DNA of 64,000 nt from Psychroserpens ponticola (GCF_023556315.2 NZ_CP116221.1:248001-312000), one strand, 5' to 3'. Counted from the first letter of the stretch, positions 8,610-18,153 are shown. The notes: a model not told the origin generated them from the letters alone. Program-made: numbers and translations.

Positions 8610-9740
8610 ATGAATTCACCTAACCACGTTTACATAGCTCTTGGAAGTAATAAAGGCGACAGAATTAAACATCTGCAGGACGCTGTGAATTTGATTTTTG
8701 AAGAAATTGGAAAAGTGAATAGCATTGCTAAAGTCTATAATACTCCAGCTTTTGGGTTTGAAGGCGATGATTTTTTAAACACCTGTCTCTATGCTGAAAC
8801 TGAATGTTCTGCGGAAGCTGTTTTAGACAAACTGTTGCAAATTGAAACCAAATTAGGACGTTCAAGAACAATTTCTGAAACCTATGAAGCCAGAACGATT
8901 GACTTAGACGTGTTGTTTTATAATGATGAGATCATAGATTCAAAAACACTGAAGGTTCCGCATCCTGAATTGCAAAAACGAAAGTTTGTATTACATCCTT
9001 TACATGATATCGCTTCAAAGTTGAAACATCCTGTTTTGGAACAAACGGTTGCAGAGTTATTAGAAGCCTGTGAGGATGTTAGTGATATTGTACCAATTAA
9101 GATTTGGTTGAAGAATCCAACAAAGCGATTTAATTTTTCGAATCAGAATTATATTGCTATTGAAGGAAATATTGGAGCTGGTAAAACAAGTTTGGCTTAT
9201 AAAATATCACAAGATTTTAATGCTAAGTTGATTTTAGAGCGTTTTGCGGATAATCCGTTTTTGCCAAAATTTTATGAAGAACCACAGCGTTATGCGTTTA
9301 CTTTAGAAATGTCTTTTCTTGCCGATCGTTATCAGCAAATAAGTGATGATTTATCACAATTAGATTTGTTTAAAGATTTTATGGTAAGTGATTACGATAT
9401 TTATAAGTCGCTTATTTTTTCAAAAATCACGTTGCCTGAAGATGAATTCAAACTCTATAGAAAACTATTTTATTTGATGTATAAGGACATTGCAAAACCA
9501 GATTTATATGTCTATCTCTATCAAAACACAGAGCGTTTACAAGAGAATATCAAAAAACGTGGTCGTGATTACGAACAAAATATTGAAAGTGAATACTTAG
9601 AGAAAATTAATTCAGGCTATTTAGACTTTTTAAAAAATCAGACCGAACTCAATGTGAAAATCATTGATGTTTCTGAAAAGGATTTTGTGAAAAATCGAGC
9701 AGACTATTTGTGGCTGCTTAATGAGATTTGTACTGCATGA
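8610..9740 (+). CDS. folK: Bifunctional HPPK (FolK) / deoxynucleoside kinase fusion
   Basis: Residues about 1-160 are 6-hydroxymethyl-7,8-dihydropterin pyrophosphokinase of folate synthesis: YIALGSNKGDR at the N-terminus, FLNTCLYAETE, and the catalytic RTIDLDVLFYND near residues 94-105. Residues about 175-376 are a deoxynucleoside kinase: P-loop GNIGAGKTS near 186, an acidic ERFADNPFLP stretch, and the arginine-rich lid KKRGRDYEQ. The second domain phosphorylates a deoxynucleoside. ATG 8610 is preferred over the TTG at 8598. The stop overlaps the next gene start (ATGA). There is no frameshift between the domains, and such fusions occur in Flavobacteriaceae. A separate kinase lies at 44359. 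Confidence 0.9.
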   Translation: MNSPNHVYIALGSNKGDRIKHLQDAVNLIFEEIGKVNSIAKVYNTPAFGFEGDDFLNTCLYAETECSAEAVLDKLLQIETKLGRSRTISETYEARTIDLDVLFYNDEIIDSKTLKVPHPELQKRKFVLHPLHDIASKLKHPVLEQTVAELLEACEDVSDIVPIKIWLKNPTKRFNFSNQNYIAIEGNIGAGKTSLAYKISQDFNAKLILERFADNPFLPKFYEEPQRYAFTLEMSFLADRYQQISDDLSQLDLFKDFMVSDYDIYKSLIFSKITLPEDEFKLYRKLFYLMYKDIAKPDLYVYLYQNTERLQENIKKRGRDYEQNIESEYLEKINSGYLDFLKNQTELNVKIIDVSEKDFVKNRADYLWLLNEICTA

Positions 9741-10222
9741 TGAAACATCGTATTGAAGTTATTGAAGATCGATTGATTGTTGGTATGAAAACCCAAACAT
9801 CTGTTTTAACTATAAATGAAAAGACGAAGCAATTAGCAAAATTGTTTATGCCTAGACGACATGAAGTAGCTTCAAGAATTGGGGAACATGTGTTTTCTAT
9901 TCAAGATTATGGTGACAATTATTCGCCTACTGATTTCAATTCAGAATTTGATAAATGGGTTGCAGTAGAGGTTAAAGACAGTAATGATTTACCTGAAGGA
10001 ATGGATTCATTTATTATAAAATCTGGAACCTATGTTGTATTCAGTTTTAAAGGTTCTGTTTCTGAGTTTCCAAAAAGTAGAGCTTATATCTTTCAAGAGT
10101 GGTTGCCTAATTCTGAATATCAATTAGATCCAAAAGCACATTTTGAAATTTTAAGTGAAAATTATAGTAAAGATCTTCAGAATATTGAAGAAGATATTTG
10201 GATTCCTGTTAGGAAGAAATAG
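9737..10222 (+). CDS. GyrI-like / AraC effector-binding-fold protein
   Basis: A 161-residue soluble protein. IEVIEDRLIVGMKTQTSV at the N-terminus, then IGEHVFSIQDYG, KSGTYVVFSFKGSVSEFPKS and FQEWLPNSEYQLDPKAHFEIL fit the GyrI-like small-molecule binding fold found alone or at the end of AraC regulators. No DNA-binding domain is present, so it may be a stand-alone ligand-binding protein or hydrolase. The start overlaps the stop of folK in an ATGA arrangement (ATG 9737; 9740 is also possible), so the two are probably translated together. The 3' end overlaps the convergent methyltransferase gene by 14 bases. Confidence 0.7.
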   Translation: MMKHRIEVIEDRLIVGMKTQTSVLTINEKTKQLAKLFMPRRHEVASRIGEHVFSIQDYGDNYSPTDFNSEFDKWVAVEVKDSNDLPEGMDSFIIKSGTYVVFSFKGSVSEFPKSRAYIFQEWLPNSEYQLDPKAHFEILSENYSKDLQNIEEDIWIPVRKK

Positions 10223-10748
10223 AATTCATTTTACTAAATACATCCCAAACCACAACACCACAACTCACTGAAATGTTTAATGAGTGTTTGGTTCCAAATT
10301 GTGGAATCTCAATTACAACATCACTTGCATTAACCACATCTTGAGTCACGCCTTTTACTTCATTTCCAAAGACTAAAGCATATTTTTGATTGGCTTTAGG
10401 TTTAAAATCGTTTAGCATTGTCGCGCGTTCAGCTTGTTCAATGCTTATTATTGATGTGCCTTCAGTTTTTAATTTATCAACTAATTCGATAGTGTGTTCA
10501 ACATATTCCCAATCTACGGTTTCTGTACTTCCTAAAGCTGTTTTTCTAATGTCATTATGAGGAGGTGTTGCCGTGATTCCACAGAGATAAATTTTTTCAA
10601 CTAAAAATGCATCACTAGTTCTAAATACTGAACCAATATTGTTTAGACTTCTAATATTGTCAAGAATAATAATAAGAGGTGTTTTTTCTGCCAATTTAAA
10701 TTCGTCGACATTTAATCGGTCAAGTTCGCTGTTTTTTAGTTTTCTCAT
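10209..10748 (-). CDS. SpoU/TrmH family RNA 2'-O-methyltransferase
   Basis: This 179-residue protein has the three SPOUT motifs: motif 1 in LDNIRSLNNIGSVFRTSDAF, motif 2 in ALVFGNEVKGV, and motif 3 in IPQFGTKHSLNISVSCGVVVWD. It should place a methyl group from S-adenosylmethionine on a ribose 2'-OH in tRNA or rRNA, working as a knotted dimer. There is no N-terminal substrate-binding extension, which favours a tRNA enzyme of the TrmL/TrmH type, but the target cannot be fixed. It converges with the GyrI-like gene, overlapping by 14 bases, and diverges from mutS. Confidence 0.85.
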   Translation of the reverse strand: MRKLKNSELDRLNVDEFKLAEKTPLIIILDNIRSLNNIGSVFRTSDAFLVEKIYLCGITATPPHNDIRKTALGSTETVDWEYVEHTIELVDKLKTEGTSIISIEQAERATMLNDFKPKANQKYALVFGNEVKGVTQDVVNASDVVIEIPQFGTKHSLNISVSCGVVVWDVFSKMNSISS

Positions 10749-10763
10749 TTCAAAATCATCTTT

Positions 10764-10798
10764 CTGTCATTGCGAGGACGAAAGACGTGGCAATCTCC
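10764..10798. repeat. REP-like dispersed repeat (TGTCATTGCGAGG type)
   Basis: TGTCATTGCGAGGACG, then a short spacer, then ACGTGGCAATCTCC. The outer ATTGC and GCAAT pair. It lies in the 170-base gap between divergent trmH-type and mutS genes. The sequence resembles a short repeat seen many times in Bacteroidota genomes; this is from memory and needs a genome search. Confidence 0.5.
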
Positions 10799-10918
10799 TA
10801 GCTTAGTTGTTAAAATCTAGTCTTAATTGTAGATAACTTATAAGGTTACCATTTTCTAAAACTTCAAATTATAAGTACTTTAGCAGTCTTACAATGTTCA
10901 CAAAAATACACAAAACCA

Positions 10919-13531
10919 TTGGCTAAAAAAGTAAAAAAGGAAACACCATTAATGAAACAGTACAATGCTATCAAAGCAAAGTATCCTGATGCATTATTAT
11001 TGTTTAGAGTAGGAGATTTTTATGAAACCTTTGGTGAAGATGCTGTAAAAGCGTCTAAAATTTTAGATATTATTTTAACCAAAAGAGGCGCTGGTAGTCC
11101 GACCGAAATTGAATTAGCAGGTTTTCCACACCATTCTTTAAATACGTATTTACCTAAATTGGTGAAAGCTGGTTGTCGTGTTGCTATTTGTGATCAACTT
11201 GAAGATCCGAAGCAAACCAAAACCATTGTAAAACGTGGTGTTACCGAATTAGTTACTCCAGGTGTTGCGCTGAATGATGATATTTTACATTCTAAAACCA
11301 ATAATTTTTTAGCGTCTGTTTATTTTGGATTGCATGCTGTTGGAGTGTCATTTTTAGATGTGTCTACAGGTGAGTTTTTTATATCTCAAGGCAACGAAGA
11401 ATATATAGATAAGTTACTTCAGAATTTTAAACCAAGTGAAGTATTGGTGTCAAAGCCTAATAAGTTAAAATACAATACTGCTTTTGGGAACGATTTTCAT
11501 GCTTTTTATTTAGAAGATTGGGTGTTTCAAGATGATTATGCTAATGAAACGTTACTGAAACATTTCAATACAAAATCATTAAAAGGTTTTGGGATTGAAG
11601 ACTTATATGAAGGGATTGTAGCTTCTGGTTCAATTTTACATTATTTAAGCGAAACACAGCATCATAAATTACAACACATTACCTCTATACAACGCTTAAC
11701 TAAAGGTGAGCATGTTTGGATGGATCGTTTTACGATTAAAAATTTAGAGCTGTATCAATCTAATAATCAGAATGCAGTGACGTTGGTGGATGTGATTGAT
11801 AAAACGATTTCACCAATGGGTGGACGACTACTGAAACGTTGGTTGGCTTTGCCTTTAGTGAATCTTGAAAGTATTAAACATCGGCACGACGTAGTTGAAT
11901 TTCTTAATGAAGATATAACATTATTGACTAAGTTTCAGCATCAATTGAAGCAAATTGGAGATATTGAACGCTTGATTTCAAAAGTTGCTACAGTTAAAAT
12001 AAGTCCGAGAGAAGTCGTTCAACTTAAAAATGCTTTGGAAGCTATTGTGCCAATAAAAGCATTAGCGGTTCAGTCTAAAAATAAGGCATTACAATATTTA
12101 GGAGAACAAATGGATGCTTGTGATGAACTTCGTGAGCGTATTAAAGCAACTTTAAATGAAGAAGCTCCAGTTAATATTTTAAAAGGAAATACGATTTCTT
12201 CAGATTTTTCTTCTGAGTTGAAAGAACTTCGAGATCTTTCGGCTTCTGGCAAAGAGTATCTAGATAAAATGCTAGAACGTGAAAGTGAACGTACTGGAAT
12301 AACATCTCTAAAGATAGCTTCCAATAATGTGTTTGGTTATTATATTGAAGTGCGTCATACACATAAAGATAAAGTTCCCGAAGAATGGATACGTAAGCAA
12401 ACTCTAGTTAGCGCAGAGCGTTATATTACAGAAGAACTTAAAGAGTACGAGACTAAAATTTTAGGCGCAGAAGAACGTATTTTGGCTATTGAGCAACAGT
12501 TGTTTGCTGAGTTGATTCATTGGATGATTGGTTTTATAAAACCTGTTCAGAAAAATTCGGCACTTATTGCTCAGTTGGATTGCCTTTGTGGTTTTTCAAA
12601 GTTGGCTATCGATCATAATTATGCGAGACCAATACTTACTGAAACGTATGAGCTAGATATCAAAAACGGAAGACATCCAGTTATAGAAAAACAATTGCCA
12701 CATAGCGAGCCTTATATTGCAAATGATGTGTATTTAGATCGTGAAAAGCAACAAATCATTATGATTACTGGTCCGAATATGTCTGGTAAATCTGCTATTT
12801 TACGTCAAACGGCATTAATTGTGTTGTTGGCGCAAATGGGAAGTTTTGTGCCTGCTGAAAGTGCAACGATTGGATTAACCGATAAGATTTTTACAAGAGT
12901 AGGAGCAAGTGATAATATCTCAATGGGTGAATCGACTTTTATGGTTGAAATGAATGAAACCGCTTCTATTTTGAATAATATATCAGATAGAAGTTTGGTG
13001 TTGTTAGATGAAATTGGAAGAGGTACTAGTACTTACGATGGTATTTCTATTGCTTGGGCAATTAGTGAGTATTTACATGAACATCCAAGCAGAGCTAAGA
13101 CGTTGTTTGCTACGCATTATCATGAGTTAAACGAAATGTCTGAAACGTTTGAACGTATCAAAAATTTCAATGTATCTGTAAAAGAATTAAAAGATAATGT
13201 GTTGTTTTTAAGAAAGCTTGTTGAAGGAGGAAGTGAGCATAGTTTTGGTATTCATGTAGCAAAGATGGCAGGAATGCCACAACAAGTGATTCATCGTGCA
13301 AATAAAATATTAAAGCAACTTGAAAAATCACATTCTAGTGAAGAATTAACAGATAAAGTAAAAAGGCTAGAAAATGATATGCAATTGAGTTTTTTCAATT
13401 TGGATGATCCTCTTTTAGAGCAGATTAAAGATGAAATAGTTAATATTGATATTGACACTTTAACACCAGTTGAGGCCTTAATGAAGCTGAATGAAATAAA
13501 GCGTATGTTGCTGAAAAAGAAACATGCATAA
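10919..13531 (+). CDS. mutS: DNA mismatch repair protein MutS
   Basis: An 870-residue MutS that recognises base mismatches and recruits MutL. The mismatch-reading FYE motif is at residues 34-36 ([14 protein letters not shown]). The ATPase has Walker A GPNMSGKS near residue 618, [16 protein letters not shown] as Walker B, and FATHYHEL as the H-loop. The C-terminus ends in [10 protein letters not shown] after a short dimerisation tail. The start is TTG 10919, giving [15 protein letters not shown]; no ATG precedes the conserved N-terminus. It stands alone, followed by the tRNA pair. Confidence 0.96.
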   Translation: MAKKVKKETPLMKQYNAIKAKYPDALLLFRVGDFYETFGEDAVKASKILDIILTKRGAGSPTEIELAGFPHHSLNTYLPKLVKAGCRVAICDQLEDPKQTKTIVKRGVTELVTPGVALNDDILHSKTNNFLASVYFGLHAVGVSFLDVSTGEFFISQGNEEYIDKLLQNFKPSEVLVSKPNKLKYNTAFGNDFHAFYLEDWVFQDDYANETLLKHFNTKSLKGFGIEDLYEGIVASGSILHYLSETQHHKLQHITSIQRLTKGEHVWMDRFTIKNLELYQSNNQNAVTLVDVIDKTISPMGGRLLKRWLALPLVNLESIKHRHDVVEFLNEDITLLTKFQHQLKQIGDIERLISKVATVKISPREVVQLKNALEAIVPIKALAVQSKNKALQYLGEQMDACDELRERIKATLNEEAPVNILKGNTISSDFSSELKELRDLSASGKEYLDKMLERESERTGITSLKIASNNVFGYYIEVRHTHKDKVPEEWIRKQTLVSAERYITEELKEYETKILGAEERILAIEQQLFAELIHWMIGFIKPVQKNSALIAQLDCLCGFSKLAIDHNYARPILTETYELDIKNGRHPVIEKQLPHSEPYIANDVYLDREKQQIIMITGPNMSGKSAILRQTALIVLLAQMGSFVPAESATIGLTDKIFTRVGASDNISMGESTFMVEMNETASILNNISDRSLVLLDEIGRGTSTYDGISIAWAISEYLHEHPSRAKTLFATHYHELNEMSETFERIKNFNVSVKELKDNVLFLRKLVEGGSEHSFGIHVAKMAGMPQQVIHRANKILKQLEKSHSSEELTDKVKRLENDMQLSFFNLDDPLLEQIKDEIVNIDIDTLTPVEALMKLNEIKRMLLKKKHA

Positions 13532-13559
13532 AAATATCTAAGTTTTTTTTTAAAAAGGC

Positions 13560-13589
13560 TTTGCTTTTCTGATAAAAGTCTTAAATTTG
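13560..13589 (+). promoter_or_regulatory. Promoter of the tRNA-Gly/tRNA-Leu unit
   Basis: A near-ideal Bacteroidota promoter: TTTG at 13560-13563, an 18-base spacer, and TAAATTTG at 13582-13589 (consensus TAnnTTTG). Transcription would start near 13596, about 33 bases before the first tRNA. Confidence 0.75.
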
Positions 13590-13628
13590 CCCTCGCAATA
13601 ACAAAGAACGTTCTTATACATTGCTAAT

Positions 13629-13700
13629 GCGAAAGTAGCTCAGGGGTAGAGCATCACCTTGCCAAGGTGAGGGTCGCGGGTTCAAATCCCGTCTTTCGCT
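13629..13700 (+). tRNA. tRNA-Gly (anticodon GCC)
   Basis: A 72-base cloverleaf. The acceptor GCGAAAG pairs with CTTTCGC. The anticodon stem-loop CACCT-TGCCAAG-GTG carries GCC. The T arm is GCGGGTTCAAATCCCGT. The discriminator base is T and the CCA end is not encoded. It reads codons GGC/GGU. Confidence 0.95.
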
Positions 13701-13745
13701 CTACACTTAAAAATATACCAATTTGTACGTCTAGTACATCTAAAT

Positions 13746-13829
13746 GCTGAAGTGGTGGAATTGGTAGACACGTTGGACTTAAAATCCAATGTCCATTAGG
13801 ACGTACGGGTTCAAGTCCCGTCTTCAGTA
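13746..13829 (+). tRNA. tRNA-Leu (anticodon TAA)
   Basis: An 84-base class II tRNA. The acceptor GCTGAAG pairs with CTTCAGT (one G-U pair). The anticodon stem TTGGA/TCCAA encloses CTTAAAA, with anticodon TAA for UUA codons. A variable arm, TGTCCATTAGGACGT, and T arm ACGGGTTCAAGTCCCGT follow. CCA is not encoded. It lies 45 bases after tRNA-Gly, probably in one transcript. Confidence 0.95.
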
Positions 13830-13835
13830 CAAATG

Positions 13836-13868
13836 AAAAGCCGAAACATATGTTTCGGCTTTTTTGTT
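13836..13868 (+). terminator. Terminator of the tRNA unit
   Basis: AAAAGCCGAAACA (13837-13849), a tiny loop, then TGTTTCGGCTTTTTT from 13851. It begins 7 bases after tRNA-Leu. Confidence 0.88.
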
Positions 13869-13884
13869 TTAAATGTATACCTAT

Positions 13885-13918
13885 AAAAAAAGATCTGATA
13901 AAATCAGACCTTTTTTTA
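13885..13918 (-). terminator. Terminator of the LEA-like lipoprotein gene
   Basis: On the minus strand: AGGTCTGAT, loop TTT, ATCAGATCT, then a run of T. One G-U pair makes it fit the minus strand better than the plus. It lies 24 bases beyond the lipoprotein stop. Confidence 0.75.
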
Positions 13919-13941
13919 TAAAAGCAACGTTAAGTTTAAGT

Positions 13942-14379
13942 TTAGTTGTCTTTTTTAACTTTATCAACAGCATCATTTAATGCGTCTTTACCTTTTTCTT
14001 TGGCTTTGTCTACAGCGTCACTTGCCATATCTTTACCTTTTTCTTTAGCTTTATCAACAGCATCATTTACTGCATCTTTAGCATCACCTTTAGCTTTGTC
14101 AACAGCATCATTTACAGCATCTTTAGCTTTGTCGGCAGCATCAGCAGCTCCTTCTTTAACTGAGTCTACTGCATCTCCAGCAGCATCACTTGCAGCATCT
14201 GCAGCGTCATTTACTGCTTCTCCAGCAGCATCTGCAGCATTTTCGATTGCATCACCAGCTTCTTCAGCAGCATTTTCAACAGCATCAGCAGCACCTTCAG
14301 CTCCTTCTTTTGTTTCTCTACATGATACTGATACTACAAGTGCCAATACCAATGCGATGTTTAATAATAATTTTTTCAT
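13942..14379 (-). CDS. Repetitive LEA-like/apolipophorin-like lipoprotein
   Basis: A 145-residue protein with a signal peptide ending in the lipobox VSVSC (Cys20), so it is probably lipid-anchored. Residues 25-78 are an Ala/Asp/Glu-rich stretch with repeats such as AGDAIENAADAAGEAVNDAA. From about residue 87 there are four units of about 15 residues: DAVNDAVDKAK plus KGK-type linkers. The pattern predicts long amphipathic helices, like group 3 LEA proteins and apolipoproteins. No Trp, Tyr, Phe or His is present in the mature part. A role in stress protection or envelope binding is inference. A -7-like TAATTTCG lies at 14411-14418. Confidence 0.75.
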   Translation of the reverse strand: MKKLLLNIALVLALVVSVSCRETKEGAEGAADAVENAAEEAGDAIENAADAAGEAVNDAADAASDAAGDAVDSVKEGAADAADKAKDAVNDAVDKAKGDAKDAVNDAVDKAKEKGKDMASDAVDKAKEKGKDALNDAVDKVKKDN

Positions 14380-14492
14380 TGTAATAGTTTTAGTGTTAAT
14401 TAATAATACACGAAATTAATAAGTTATATTGAAAAGACCTTAAAAAAATTAACTTTTTGTTAACAGGCTTAGGTTTTACTTTAATTTCAGTC

Positions 14493-15719
14493 TTATATAC
14501 GTATGTAATCCATGATTTGGTTTACAGCTCCTTTATTTTTTTTAATGAAGTTTTCGTTTAGTGTTCCAACTTTTAATCTTTTTTCTGAAGAGTTGATTAG
14601 GTTATCTAGTCCGTTTTTAAGCGTGTTTTTACTGCTTACAGTTAGTACGCCTCCATTTTTTATCATTGTTTTTGCTTCTGGAAATTTGTCATAGTTATTA
14701 CCAATAATAATTGGAATACCGAATACTGCTGGTTCTAAAATATTGTGAAGACCAGTCGTTCCCATTGCTCCACCTACATAAGCAATGTCTGCATAACTGT
14801 ATATTTTAGATAACAATCCTATGGTGTCTATGATGAATACTGAATAGCCAATAACTTCTTTACGATTCTTTTCGGAAAATAATACATAATCAAGCTCTAG
14901 CTTTTTTGTAATATTATCAATTTGAACTTTATTGATATTATGAGGAGCAATAATAAATTTTAAATGTTTTGAAGCAGTCTTATTTATATAATCTATTAGA
15001 ATGGATTCATCTTCAGGCCATGAACTACCAATAACAACACATAGGCTATCGCCTTTAAATTCTGAAATAAAACTCAAATCATTATTTTGTATTAGCTGAT
15101 TTGAAACACGATCATATCTAGTGTCACCAGAAATCGTAACATTTGTTATGCTAATATTTTGGAGTAATTTTTTCGAATTTTCATCTTGTACAAAAATATG
15201 TTCAAACACTTGCAAAGCTTTCCGAAGGTGATTGCCATACCATTTAAAATAGGAATGTTTTTTTCTGAATAATGCAGAAATCAAAATAGCACGTTCATCT
15301 CTTCTTTTTAATTCATATAAAATATTGGGCCAAATATCGTATTTCACAAACACGGTAAATTCTGGATTAACAATGTTTAAAAATTGTTTTGCATTTAATT
15401 TTGTGTCTAAAGGTAAATATGTAACAATGTCTGCAATAGGAGTGTTTTTTCGGATTTCATATCCTGAAGGAGAAAAAAAAGTCAATACTATTTTATACGA
15501 AGGGTAATTAGTTCTAATTGATTCAAATACTGGTAAGCCTTGCTCATATTCACCTAATGAGGCACAATGAAACCAAATAGTTTTATCATTTGGAGATAAG
15601 TTTTTCTTCAATAATTTAAAAGTTTGACGACGTCCTTCAACACCTTTTTTAATCTTTAAATTAAAAAATGCAAGAATTTTTAAAATGAATGAAAGTATAT
15701 GTATTCCTAAATTATACAA
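14493..15719 (-). CDS. kdtA: 3-deoxy-D-manno-octulosonic acid (Kdo) transferase
   Basis: A 408-residue GT30 glycosyltransferase (WaaA/KdtA) that moves Kdo from CMP-Kdo to the lipid A precursor at the inner face of the cytoplasmic membrane. An N-terminal membrane anchor (HILSFILKILAFFNL) is followed by the family block WFHCASLGEYEQGLPVF. Later come FVKYDIWPNILYELK, VIGSSWPEDE and YVGGAMGTTGLHNILEPAVFGIPIIIG. The start codon is TTG 15719; a stop codon lies in frame just before it. The gene is divergent from the aminotransferase-galE pair, so three envelope-sugar genes sit together. Confidence 0.92.
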   Translation of the reverse strand: MYNLGIHILSFILKILAFFNLKIKKGVEGRRQTFKLLKKNLSPNDKTIWFHCASLGEYEQGLPVFESIRTNYPSYKIVLTFFSPSGYEIRKNTPIADIVTYLPLDTKLNAKQFLNIVNPEFTVFVKYDIWPNILYELKRRDERAILISALFRKKHSYFKWYGNHLRKALQVFEHIFVQDENSKKLLQNISITNVTISGDTRYDRVSNQLIQNNDLSFISEFKGDSLCVVIGSSWPEDESILIDYINKTASKHLKFIIAPHNINKVQIDNITKKLELDYVLFSEKNRKEVIGYSVFIIDTIGLLSKIYSYADIAYVGGAMGTTGLHNILEPAVFGIPIIIGNNYDKFPEAKTMIKNGGVLTVSSKNTLKNGLDNLINSSEKRLKVGTLNENFIKKNKGAVNQIMDYIRI

Positions 15720-15793
15720 TATATAAACGTTTACGTTACTGCTAAAATACTGTTCTTTAAAATAATTTCATTGCTTAATGCTAATGAATTTCG

Positions 15794-15801
15794 TAATTTC
15801 G
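15794..15801 (+). promoter_or_regulatory. -7-like element, possibly giving a leaderless mRNA
   Basis: TAATTTCG, one base from the TAnnTTTG consensus, with only six bases before the ATG at 15808. If used, transcription would begin at or next to the start codon. Confidence 0.35.
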
Positions 15802-15807
15802 TCTTGT

Positions 15808-16941
15808 ATGAAAAAAATTCAAATGGTTGACCTTAAAGGTCAATATAGCAAAATAAAAGCTGAGGTTGATAGCTCTGTTTTAGAGGTATTAGATTCTACA
15901 GCATATATAAATGGACCTAAGGTTCATGAGTTTCAGAAAAATCTTGAAGCGTATTTAGGTGTTAAACATGTGATTCCTTGTGCTAATGGTACAGATGCTT
16001 TGCAAATTGCCATGATGGGATTAGGTTTGAAGCCAGGAGATGAGGTGATTACTGCAGATTTTACATTTGCAGCAACTGTTGAGGTTATTGCATTGTTACA
16101 ATTGACTCCAGTTTTAGTAGATGTTGATCCAATCACATTTAATATAGATGTTGATGCTATTAAAAAGGCAATCACTCCCAAAACTAAGGCTATAGTTCCT
16201 GTTCATTTGTTTGGAATGTGTGCCAATATGGAAGCTATTATGGAGATTGCAAAAGAACATAATCTCTACGTTATTGAAGATAATGCGCAAGCCATTGGCT
16301 CAACATATACCTATAGTGATGGTCGAAAAGTAAAAGCTGGAACTATTGGAGATGTGGCTTCGACATCATTTTTTCCATCTAAAAATTTAGGCTGTTATGG
16401 AGATGGTGGAGCTATTTTTACTAATGATGACGATTTAGCACATACGATTAGAGGTGTTGTAAATCATGGAATGTACGAGCGTTATCACCATGATGTCGTT
16501 GGTGTGAATTCACGATTAGATTCAATTCAAGCTGCCATATTAGATATTAAACTCAAAAATTTAGATCGTTATAATAATGCAAGGCTAAAAGCGGCAAATG
16601 CTTATGATGATGCTTTTAAAGATCATGATAATATCATCACTCCTTATAGAGAAGATGTTGAAAACTGTCACGTCTTTCATCAATATACACTTAAGATTTT
16701 AAATGCAGATAGAGATGCTTTGGTGAAACACTTAAATGAACAAGGCATACCTTGTGGTGTGTATTATCCAATTCCTTTGCATTTACAAAAGGCATATCAA
16801 GACTCTAGATATAATGAAGCTGATTTTACGGTCACTAATCAATTGGTAAAAGAAGTAATTTCATTGCCAATGCATACAGAATTAGATGATGAGCAAATTG
16901 AATTCATTACATCTACTGTTATTAATTTTGTAAACTCTTAA
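15808..16941 (+). CDS. DegT/DnrJ/EryC1/StrS family sugar aminotransferase
   Basis: A 377-residue PLP enzyme that adds an amino group to a nucleotide-linked keto sugar. The N-terminus is MKKIQMVDLKGQYSKIKAEV. The substrate loop is ANGTDALQIAMMGLGLKPGDEVI. The cofactor aspartate lies in VIEDNAQAIGSTY, and the Schiff-base lysine in SFFPSKNLGCYGDGGA. VNSRLDSIQAAIL is also typical. ATG 15808 replaces the ATG at 15778, which would add ten unconserved residues. galE follows after four bases, so they form an operon for an amino sugar of the lipopolysaccharide or a glycan. The exact substrate is unknown. Confidence 0.9.
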   Translation: MKKIQMVDLKGQYSKIKAEVDSSVLEVLDSTAYINGPKVHEFQKNLEAYLGVKHVIPCANGTDALQIAMMGLGLKPGDEVITADFTFAATVEVIALLQLTPVLVDVDPITFNIDVDAIKKAITPKTKAIVPVHLFGMCANMEAIMEIAKEHNLYVIEDNAQAIGSTYTYSDGRKVKAGTIGDVASTSFFPSKNLGCYGDGGAIFTNDDDLAHTIRGVVNHGMYERYHHDVVGVNSRLDSIQAAILDIKLKNLDRYNNARLKAANAYDDAFKDHDNIITPYREDVENCHVFHQYTLKILNADRDALVKHLNEQGIPCGVYYPIPLHLQKAYQDSRYNEADFTVTNQLVKEVISLPMHTELDDEQIEFITSTVINFVNS

Positions 16942-16945
16942 ACTA

Positions 16946-17968
16946 ATGAAAAAAATACTTGTAACTGGTGGATTAGGTTTCATTGGTTCACATACTGTTG
17001 TTGAATTACAAAATGAGGGTTATGATGTTGTTATAATAGATGACTTATCAAATTCTACTATAGAGGTGATTGAAGGTATTACTGCTATTACTGGAAAAAC
17101 TCCAATTTTTGAAAAGTTAGATTTAAAAGAAAAAGCTTCAGTTGAGCGCTTTTTTCAAAAACATAATGACATTTCTGGAGTTATTCATTTTGCAGCAAGT
17201 AAAGCTGTTGGTGAAAGTGTTGAAAAACCATTGTTGTATTATGAGAATAATCTAAATACACTTATTTATATACTAAAAGATGTACTTAAACTTAATTCAT
17301 CCAATTTTATTTTTAGTTCATCATGTACAGTTTATGGACAAGCTGACGACATGCCAATAACAGAAAGTGCGCCAGTTAAATCTGCTGAATCGCCTTATGG
17401 AAACACAAAGCAAATTGGAGAAGAGATCATTAAAGATACTTGTAAAGTAAATGATAATTTAAATGCAATTGCATTGCGTTATTTCAATCCGATAGGTGCT
17501 CATCCTTCTGCTAAAATAGGTGAATTACCAATTGGAGTGCCTCAAAATCTAGTGCCATTTATTACGCAAACAGGAGCTAAACTTCGTGAATGTTTGTCTG
17601 TTTTTGGTAATGATTATGAAACACCAGATGGAACTTGTATAAGAGATTATATTCATGTTGTTGATCTTGCAAAAGCTCATGTGGTAGCTTTAGAGCGCCT
17701 TTTAGAGTCTAAAAATCAGTCTAATTATGAAACGTTTAATGTCGGAACAGGAGTTGGTAGTTCTGTGTTAGAAGTGATTCAATCTTTTGAAAAAGTTTCT
17801 GGGCAATCTCTTAATTATAAGATTGCACCAAGACGTGAAGGTGATATTGAGAAAGCTTTTGCAAATACTGAAAAAGCAAATAATGTTTTAGGCTGGAAAG
17901 CTAATTCTACACTTGATGATGCGATGCTTTCAGCTTGGAAATGGGAGAAAATCATTAGAAATCTATAA
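16946..17968 (+). CDS. galE: UDP-glucose 4-epimerase
   Basis: A 340-residue extended short-chain dehydrogenase. The NAD loop is VTGGLGFIGSHTVVEL, the serine region FIFSSSCTVYGQ, and the catalytic Tyr-Lys pair SPYGNTKQIGEEI. The downstream RYFNPIGAHPSAKIGE and DGTCIRDYIHVVDLAKAH blocks are specific for GalE, which interconverts UDP-glucose and UDP-galactose. It lies four bases after the aminotransferase, in the same operon. Length and motifs are complete. Confidence 0.95.
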   Translation: MKKILVTGGLGFIGSHTVVELQNEGYDVVIIDDLSNSTIEVIEGITAITGKTPIFEKLDLKEKASVERFFQKHNDISGVIHFAASKAVGESVEKPLLYYENNLNTLIYILKDVLKLNSSNFIFSSSCTVYGQADDMPITESAPVKSAESPYGNTKQIGEEIIKDTCKVNDNLNAIALRYFNPIGAHPSAKIGELPIGVPQNLVPFITQTGAKLRECLSVFGNDYETPDGTCIRDYIHVVDLAKAHVVALERLLESKNQSNYETFNVGTGVGSSVLEVIQSFEKVSGQSLNYKIAPRREGDIEKAFANTEKANNVLGWKANSTLDDAMLSAWKWEKIIRNL

Positions 17969-18153
17969 TAATTCCTTAGAATTGAATTATAAATTTGATA
18001 ATGATAGGCGGTTTAATTATTGATCTGCTAATTTTTAAGGTATTTTATTATTAGTTTTTGATTTAACAAATTGATTAACAGTGATTTAGTTCTTTTTGTT
18101 TGTGCTTTGGTTTTCCTTTTTGTTTATTTGAAACTAATGATAAATGAAAACCA

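Noticed and set aside
8610-9740. FolK/kinase fusion as a frameshift artefact
   Set aside because: Both domains are complete, in the same frame and joined by a normal linker; such fusions occur in this family.
13946-14419. 157-codon open frame on the plus strand opposite the LEA-like lipoprotein gene
   Set aside because: It arises because Ala-rich GCA/GCT codons read as Ser/Ala-rich codons on the other strand. It has no promoter, runs through the terminator side, and its composition (SxASLAxS) is a mirror of the repeats.
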